Shown piece by piece: positions 5,808 to 10,068 of a stretch of 10,068 bases of DNA. The notes under the pieces are model-generated. The model worked only from the letters and a program-made list of their open reading frames with translations. It was not told the origin of the DNA and searched no databases. The DNA is taken from contig JABWAN010000116.1 of assembly GCA_013361015.1 (NCBI GenBank), positions 1-10,068 on the forward strand. Reading direction: 5' to 3'. A program made the position numbers and the translations under genes. Each line of letters starts with the position of its first letter. Position 1 is the stretch's first letter. The DNA is from Candidatus Zhuqueibacterota bacterium. GTDB taxonomy: Bacteria; Zhuqueibacterota; Zhuqueibacteria; Zhuqueibacterales; Zhuqueibacteraceae.

Positions 5808-7502
5808 ATGAAAAAACTTTTTTTACTCATTATCGCGATCGGGTTATTGTCCAGCACACGCAGCTTCGCCCAAACGACTGCGGACACGCCAAAAGGCCAA
5901 CCCGAAGCGACTGTCAATCTCGCCACTGCCGAAGGCGTGAAATTGGTCAAAGGCGTGTGGCGCTATAGCGATACAAAAATTATCGAGATCGATTTTAAAG
6001 GCCCAGGCCCGGACAATCAACCCACCGGCGCACCGGTGAAGACTTACGACTACACGCCACGTGCCGGCGGCGCTGATTTCGATGATTCGAAATGGCAAGT
6101 CATTGACGCGACGACGCTCAATGCTCGCCGCTCGACCGGCCGGCTTTGCTTCAACTGGTATCGCATCAAAGTTACGATTCCGGAACGCATCGAAAATTTT
6201 GATCCAACCGGCGCGACGGTGGTTTTCGAGACCGCGCTGGATGATTACGCCGAAATTTGGGTTGACGGCGAATTGTCGCGCGCGCTCGGACAAATGGGCG
6301 GCTCGGTCATCAGCGGCTGGAATGCGCCAAATCGTCTCGTCGTTGGCCGCAACGTGAAACCCGGCCAGCAAATTCAACTGGCAATTTTTGGCGCCAACGG
6401 TCCGCTCTCAAATCCGCCGACGAATTTTATTTGGATGCGCTACGCTAAGCTTGATTTCTACAAAAGCGCGGCGCCGGCAGTTCCGCTCGCGTTGACAACG
6501 GCGGAAGTGAATGTCGAAATCGTCCGTCTCGATCCGGCGATGGATGCGATTGTCGGCCCGAATCCCAAAATCTTCAAACTCGCGGAAGGTTTCAAATTCA
6601 CGGAAGGGCCGGTTTGGGTGCATGAAAAAAATTACTTGCTCTTCAGCGATCCGAATAGCAACATTATTTATCAATTCTCGCCGAACGGCAACAATGCCGG
6701 CACACTCGCAGTTTTCCGCACGCCGAGCGGCTACGCCGGAGCGGACATTGCCGAATACGGTCAGCCCGGCTCAAACGGTTTGGCCCTCGATGCGCAAGGT
6801 CGCTTGACCATCAACGAGCATGGCAATCGTCGCGTGTCGCGTGTGGAGCAAGACGGCAGCGTGACGGTGCTCGCCGATCGCTACAAAGGCAAACGCCTCA
6901 ACAGCCCGAATGATTTGGTGTATCGCTCGGATGGCGCGCTGTTCTTCACCGACCCGCCGTTTGGCTTCCCCAAACTCTACAAAGATGCGCGCAAGGAGTT
7001 GAAGTTTAGCGGCGTGTATTCGCTGTACAAAGGAAAACTGCAATTGCTCAATAGCGAAATGAGCGGGCCTAACGGCATCGCGCTTTCGCCCGATGAAAAA
7101 TATTTATACGTGGGCAATTGGTATGACGCGAGTCTTTATACCAACGGCAAAGCCGATGAGAAAAAGATCGTCGTCATGCGCTTCGAAGTGAATGCCGACG
7201 CGACGGTATCGAATGGCAAAGTTTTCTTTGATATGACCGGCGCCAAAGGCGAGGATGCGATTGACGGCATCAAAGTGGATCAACGCGGCAACTTGTATGT
7301 TTCCGGCCCGGGCGGTTTATGGGTGATCTCCGCGGAGGGCAAGCACCTCGGCACGATCAACGCGCCGCAGCACATTCACAACATGGCGTGGGGCGAGGAG
7401 GATAATCAAACGCTCTATCTCTGCGCGCGCCGCGGGTTGTATAAGATGCGACTGAATATTCCCGGCTCACCGGCGATCACGCCTTCGATGTCGAGCCGAT
7501 GA
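5808..7502 (+). CDS. Exported SMP-30/gluconolactonase-like protein with N-terminal galactose-binding-like domain
   Basis: The protein is 564 residues from ATG 5808, with AGGAGA upstream. The signal peptide ends SFA then QTT (about 21/22). Residues about 45-220 look like a galactose-binding-like (GH2 sugar-binding type) jelly roll: FDDSKWQVID (91-100), a WYRIKVTIPE strand (117-126), and VVFETALDDYAEIWVDGEL (138-156) with GWN (170-172) and FGANGPLS (194-201). Residues about 238-552 form an SMP-30/gluconolactonase/LRE six-bladed propeller with the expected metal and active-site residues: Glu266 in EGPVW, Asn368 in NSPND, Asn422 in GPNG and Asp486 in IDG. The family opens sugar lactones or related esters using one divalent metal, and all ligands appear intact. 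The extra domain may bind a carbohydrate substrate; this is inference. Its stop overlaps an ATG (7499) of the next frame, so the two SMP-30 genes are tightly linked. Confidence 0.88.
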   Translation: MKKLFLLIIAIGLLSSTRSFAQTTADTPKGQPEATVNLATAEGVKLVKGVWRYSDTKIIEIDFKGPGPDNQPTGAPVKTYDYTPRAGGADFDDSKWQVIDATTLNARRSTGRLCFNWYRIKVTIPERIENFDPTGATVVFETALDDYAEIWVDGELSRALGQMGGSVISGWNAPNRLVVGRNVKPGQQIQLAIFGANGPLSNPPTNFIWMRYAKLDFYKSAAPAVPLALTTAEVNVEIVRLDPAMDAIVGPNPKIFKLAEGFKFTEGPVWVHEKNYLLFSDPNSNIIYQFSPNGNNAGTLAVFRTPSGYAGADIAEYGQPGSNGLALDAQGRLTINEHGNRRVSRVEQDGSVTVLADRYKGKRLNSPNDLVYRSDGALFFTDPPFGFPKLYKDARKELKFSGVYSLYKGKLQLLNSEMSGPNGIALSPDEKYLYVGNWYDASLYTNGKADEKKIVVMRFEVNADATVSNGKVFFDMTGAKGEDAIDGIKVDQRGNLYVSGPGGLWVISAEGKHLGTINAPQHIHNMAWGEEDNQTLYLCARRGLYKMRLNIPGSPAITPSMSSR

Positions 7503-7516
7503 TAAGGAGAATGAAG

Positions 7517-8542
7517 ATGAAAAAGCTTTTGTCGATTCTTGGGATGGCGATGACAATGATCGCCATCTCTTCCTCGGTGCGCGATTTAGCGGCGCAGCCG
7601 GGGCACTACAAAACGCAACCCGCGAAGATCATCCGTCTCGATCCCGCGTTTGATCGCCTCGTGCCGAAAGACGCGGTGTTGGAAAAAATTGCGGACGGCT
7701 TCTCATGGGTCGAAGGCCCGGTGTGGAATCGCACCGAAGGCTATCTGCTCTTTTCCGACATTCCGAACAATGCGGTGATGAAGTGGAATGCCAAAGAGGG
7801 CGCGAGTTTGTTTTTAAAACCGAGCGGCTACACCGGCACCGCACCGTTTGCCGGCGTCGAACCCGGTTCCAACGGCTTGACGTTCGACCGCGAAGGCCGG
7901 CTGGTGCTGTGCGAGCACGGCGACCGTCGCGTCGCGCGGCTGGAAAAGAACGGCACGAAAACCACGCTCGCGGATCGCTATCAAGGCAAGCGTCTCAACA
8001 GTCCGAACGATGTGATTTTCAAATCCAACGGCGATATGTATTTCACCGATCCACCGTTTGGCTTGCCGAAAGCTTTTGACGATCCCAGCCGCGAAATGGA
8101 TTTCTGCGGCGTGTATCGTTTGAGCAAAGACGGCAAGCTCACATTGCTCACCAAAGAACTCGGCGCGCCGAACGGCATCGCGTTTTCACCGGATGAGAAG
8201 AAGCTGTATCTCTCCGACTACAAGCGCGCCGCATGGCTAGTTTACGATGTTAAAAACGATGGCACCATCGCCAACGGTCGCACGCTCTACGATGCGGCCG
8301 AGTTCAAAAAGAATCGCCCCGGCAGCCCGGACGGCATGAAGGTGGACGCGCACGGCAATATTTTCGGCGGCGGGCCTGGCGGCATTTATGTCTTTTCGCC
8401 GGAAGGCAAACATCTCGGCACGTTTGATTTCGGCGTACCCACGGGCAATTGCAATTGGGGCGAAGACGGCGCGACGCTGTTTATCACCTCGAATACGGCA
8501 ATTTATCGCATCCGGCTGAATACGAAGGGCGCGGGACTCTAA
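7517..8542 (+). CDS. Exported SMP-30/gluconolactonase-like protein
   Basis: The protein is 341 residues from ATG 7517. Three in-frame ATGs exist (7499, 7511, 7517); 7517 is chosen because AAGGAGA (7504-7510) sits at ideal distance and the sequence then begins as a signal peptide (MKKLLSILGMAMTMIA.., probable cut after LAA, residue 26). The mature part is one SMP-30 propeller similar to the second domain of the upstream gene: Glu66 (EGPVW), EHGDRR (133-138), Asn164 (NSPND), FTDPPFG (176-182), Asn219 (GAPNG) and Asp272 (SPDG). All expected metal-site and catalytic residues are present, so it should be an active metal-dependent lactonase or esterase; the substrate is unknown. It lacks the N-terminal binding domain of its neighbour. 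It is last in the cluster and converges on the HNH gene 38 bases away, with no clear terminator between. Confidence 0.9.
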   Translation: MKKLLSILGMAMTMIAISSSVRDLAAQPGHYKTQPAKIIRLDPAFDRLVPKDAVLEKIADGFSWVEGPVWNRTEGYLLFSDIPNNAVMKWNAKEGASLFLKPSGYTGTAPFAGVEPGSNGLTFDREGRLVLCEHGDRRVARLEKNGTKTTLADRYQGKRLNSPNDVIFKSNGDMYFTDPPFGLPKAFDDPSREMDFCGVYRLSKDGKLTLLTKELGAPNGIAFSPDEKKLYLSDYKRAAWLVYDVKNDGTIANGRTLYDAAEFKKNRPGSPDGMKVDAHGNIFGGGPGGIYVFSPEGKHLGTFDFGVPTGNCNWGEDGATLFITSNTAIYRIRLNTKGAGL

Positions 8543-8580
8543 TAAAATGGAGTATTAAGTGGATGAAGTAACGGGACTTT

Positions 8581-9009
8581 TTAATCACGAGGTGGATGCC
8601 ACCCCACACTCGCCCAGCGTCGGCGGGCATGAATACGAACGGGTGCGTTTAGTTTGAGGGCCAGGATAGTCGCTCGACCGATGGCCGTTGACCCAACAAT
8701 TTGCGTACCATTTTCAATCCAAGCAAAGTGTTCTGCCCAAACCTGAGTGCGTGGATTGAAAAGTGGAACTTCCGTCTGCGTGACGGGATCTTTGGCATGA
8801 GTTTGACTGCCTTTATGGTTGTTGCAGAGCAAACAAGCAAGCCAAAGATTTTCTTCGGCAGAGGAGCCATCCGCAGCCTCAGGAATGATATGTTCAACAT
8901 GCAGGGGATAGCCAACTATGTCTTGAAGAGTTTGGCAGTATCCGCAGCGGTAGCGAGCGGCTTCGGCGACACGTTGACGAACGGATTCCGGGATATAGGT
9001 TTTGCTCAT
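8581..9009 (-). CDS. HNH endonuclease family protein
   Basis: The protein is 142 residues from ATG 9009; the start overlaps the stop of the upstream gene by four bases (ATGA, 9006-9009), so translation is probably coupled. It is a compact HNH protein: zinc-type Cys pair CGYC (22, 25), LHVEHIIP with His37, Glu39 and His40, then Asn54 (EENLWLAC), second Cys pair CLLCN (59, 62) and the final His65. The C-terminal half (WAEHFAW..GT.I.G.T..GRAT...L.LN.P and ..GWHPPRD) is a family-specific tail. HNH domains are metal-dependent nicking or cleaving nucleases, but the target is unknown. The family is found repeatedly next to a short RHH-like partner in cyanobacteria, Chloroflexi and related phyla, where it has no established function; this statement is from memory. 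Confidence 0.88.
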   Translation of the reverse strand: MSKTYIPESVRQRVAEAARYRCGYCQTLQDIVGYPLHVEHIIPEAADGSSAEENLWLACLLCNNHKGSQTHAKDPVTQTEVPLFNPRTQVWAEHFAWIENGTQIVGSTAIGRATILALKLNAPVRIHARRRWASVGWHPPRD

Positions 9010-9425
9010 GGCACTTCTTTGAGCACCACTGGATCGGACATGTCATAGCCACGGCTTTGGAGCAACACGGCGGCCTGGCCGCGCCTTAGAATAAGGGACT
9101 GATAGTCTGCCGTTAATTGATCGAGAGTCTTTTGTTCCTCCGCAGTCAGTGCTTCCCGTCCCTTTTTAGCCAGCAGAGAATCCGTTTGTTGATAGTGCTC
9201 TGGTGGCAGCGTTTCACGAGCGATTTTCCATAATTCCGTATCGCTTAGAAAAGCCAAATCAGCCAGATTATCAGCTAATTCTTGCGGCAATCCGACCAAA
9301 GGCGGCAGGGCGGTAGCGACGGCGTCGACTAAGACGTCTTCGAGGGAACGACGCAACGTCAAGGCCATGCGCTCAGCCTTTCGATAAAGCGTGTCAGGCA
9401 AATATAAAGTTATCGGTTGTCCCAT
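9006..9425 (-). CDS. RHH-like small protein paired with the HNH gene
   Basis: The protein is 139 residues from ATG 9425, preceded by a weak GAGA seven bases away; an in-frame TTG at 9440 is a less likely start. Residues 1-40 (MGQPITLYLPDTLYRKAERM, then RRSLEDVLVDAV) have the strand plus two-helix pattern of ribbon-helix-helix or antitoxin-like proteins: 'I.L.LP..LY.....A....RS.E..L..A'. The rest is helical and charged, with LSDTELWKIARETLPPE (60-76) and LTAEEQKTLDQLTADYQ (93-109), a conserved tail I recall in HNH-linked proteins of this family. It is upstream of and overlaps the HNH gene by four bases, the usual order for an antitoxin or regulator followed by its effector. It may bind DNA, repress the pair or restrain the nuclease; none of this is shown by the sequence alone. 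Confidence 0.82.
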   Translation of the reverse strand: MGQPITLYLPDTLYRKAERMALTLRRSLEDVLVDAVATALPPLVGLPQELADNLADLAFLSDTELWKIARETLPPEHYQQTDSLLAKKGREALTAEEQKTLDQLTADYQSLILRRGQAAVLLQSRGYDMSDPVVLKEVP

Positions 9426-9691
9426 GGCTGTGTCTCGCAATTGAAATAAGGCTTTAGTGATGCAAATTACGAAAGAGAAGTCTTTGATTTTTGAAGTTGT
9501 AATTGCTTTAAAGTAGCAAAATTTTCATTCAAAAGCAAGCAATAGAAATTTGGCTTAATATGGATTACTGGGTTGGTAAACTCTTTAACGCTCAATAATC
9601 CAAAAGCTGAACATTTGCAAGGCCGACGCTCAAATTATACAAATGTGAGAGTTGTTTGCGCCATGCATCCCAAAACTTTAGGAGACAAAAC
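9426..9691. other. AT-rich divergent intergenic region with candidate promoter
   Basis: These 266 bases lie between the divergent RHH/HNH pair and the terminal cupin gene, hold no gene, and are clearly more AT-rich than the flanks. A possible plus-strand promoter is TTGCAA (9615-9620) and TATACA (9636-9641), with a short 15-base spacer. A small hairpin TTGCT/AGCAA (9503-9507, 9515-9519) could be an operator for the RHH-like protein. Both are weak calls. Confidence 0.3.
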
Positions 9692-10068
9692 ATGTTGACC
9701 AAAAAAATTTTGACGTTGAGCTTTGCCGCGCTGGCGCTCTTTTCAACGCGCGCGCTGAGCCAGGATCCGGTTCCACTCTATCCGAAGAACTACACGGTTC
9801 TTTTGGAAAACGATCGCGTACGGGTGATCGACTTCGTTTTGAGGAAGGGTGACACCGAAGACTTCCACTCGCATCGTCCCCACGTGGCGTACATTCTCAC
9901 CGGCTTCAAGATTCGCTTCACATTTCCGGATGGCCGCACGGTGGTTCGCGAAACGAAAGCGGGCGACGTGCTGTTCAGCGAGGCGGTGACGCACTCGCCG
10001 GTGAATATCGGCGACACCGATGCGCACGGTATTATGGTGGAGCTAAAAGAGCAGAGCGGAATGGGTAT
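9692..10068 (+). CDS. Exported single-domain cupin protein (3' truncated by window edge)
   Basis: An open frame from ATG 9692, with AGGAGA at 9680-9685, runs off the right edge after 125 codons. The signal peptide (MLTKKILTLSFAALALF..) probably ends ALS then QDP (about residue 23). The mature part reads YPKNYTVLLENDRVRVIDF (30-48), a cupin motif 1 with FHSH (His59, His61) before VAYILTG, then strand IRFTFPDGRTVVRETKAGDV (74-93) and a motif 2-like stretch with His101 (SEAVTHSPVNIG), ending AHGIMVEL. Such short exported cupins probably bind a metal through the histidines; no reaction can be named. It resembles the cupin half of the GlcG fusion only in general fold. An AT-rich control region precedes it, so it starts a new transcription unit. 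Confidence 0.85.
   Translation, partial: MLTKKILTLSFAALALFSTRALSQDPVPLYPKNYTVLLENDRVRVIDFVLRKGDTEDFHSHRPHVAYILTGFKIRFTFPDGRTVVRETKAGDVLFSEAVTHSPVNIGDTDAHGIMVELKEQSGMG

Noticed and set aside
1..10068. CRISPR array, tRNA, rRNA, transposase or prophage genes
   Set aside because: Looked for regularly spaced repeats, RNA gene hallmarks and mobile-element enzymes; none were seen apart from the HNH protein, which has no transposon or intron context.

Overview
The window looks like a chromosomal segment of a Gram-negative, probably environmental and poorly characterised bacterium. The evidence is a predicted outer-membrane beta-barrel, a lipoprotein with a clear lipobox, and many Sec signal peptides. 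Base composition is moderate. Canonical AGGAG-type ribosome binding sites precede most genes, and several intergenic gaps hold short degenerate repeats. The gene families (DUF4394, DM13, YHS, GlcG/HbpS-like, SMP-30 lactonase, RHH/HNH pair) fit phyla such as KSB1, Acidobacteriota or Bacteroidota-related lineages. No taxonomic marker is present, so this placement is weak.

Layout. (1) 1-633, +: 3' part of a DUF4394 protein, ending in a weak terminator-like hairpin. (2) 682-3243, -: a probable four-gene operon, read right to left. It encodes a lipoprotein with two Ig-like (BIG_2-type) domains and a C-terminal DM13 domain, an outer-membrane barrel-like protein, a 60-residue two-helix membrane protein, and a secreted YHS-domain protein. 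(3) 3244-3690: a gene-free divergent control region rich in inverted repeats. (4) 3691-4101, +: a second, stand-alone secreted DM13-like protein, closed by a textbook intrinsic terminator. (5) 4315-8542, +: a four-gene cluster of exported proteins. These are a GlcG-like domain fused to a cupin, a stand-alone GlcG-like paralogue, an SMP-30/gluconolactonase-type protein with an N-terminal galactose-binding-like domain, and a plain SMP-30 protein. A large inverted repeat lies between the second and third genes. (6) 8581-9425, -: an overlapping gene pair, a ribbon-helix-helix-like protein and an HNH endonuclease. (7) 9692 to the right edge, +: 5' part of another exported single-domain cupin.

Two themes stand out. 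The first is DM13 proteins on both sides of one control region, one of them in an operon with a YHS protein and a barrel, which suggests an extracytoplasmic metal or redox module. The second is a cluster pairing two GlcG-like proteins with two lactonase-like propellers, all exported, which suggests periplasmic handling of a sugar lactone or other small cyclic ester. Both functional readings are inference from domain content and gene order. No defence island, CRISPR array, transposase, tRNA or rRNA was seen.
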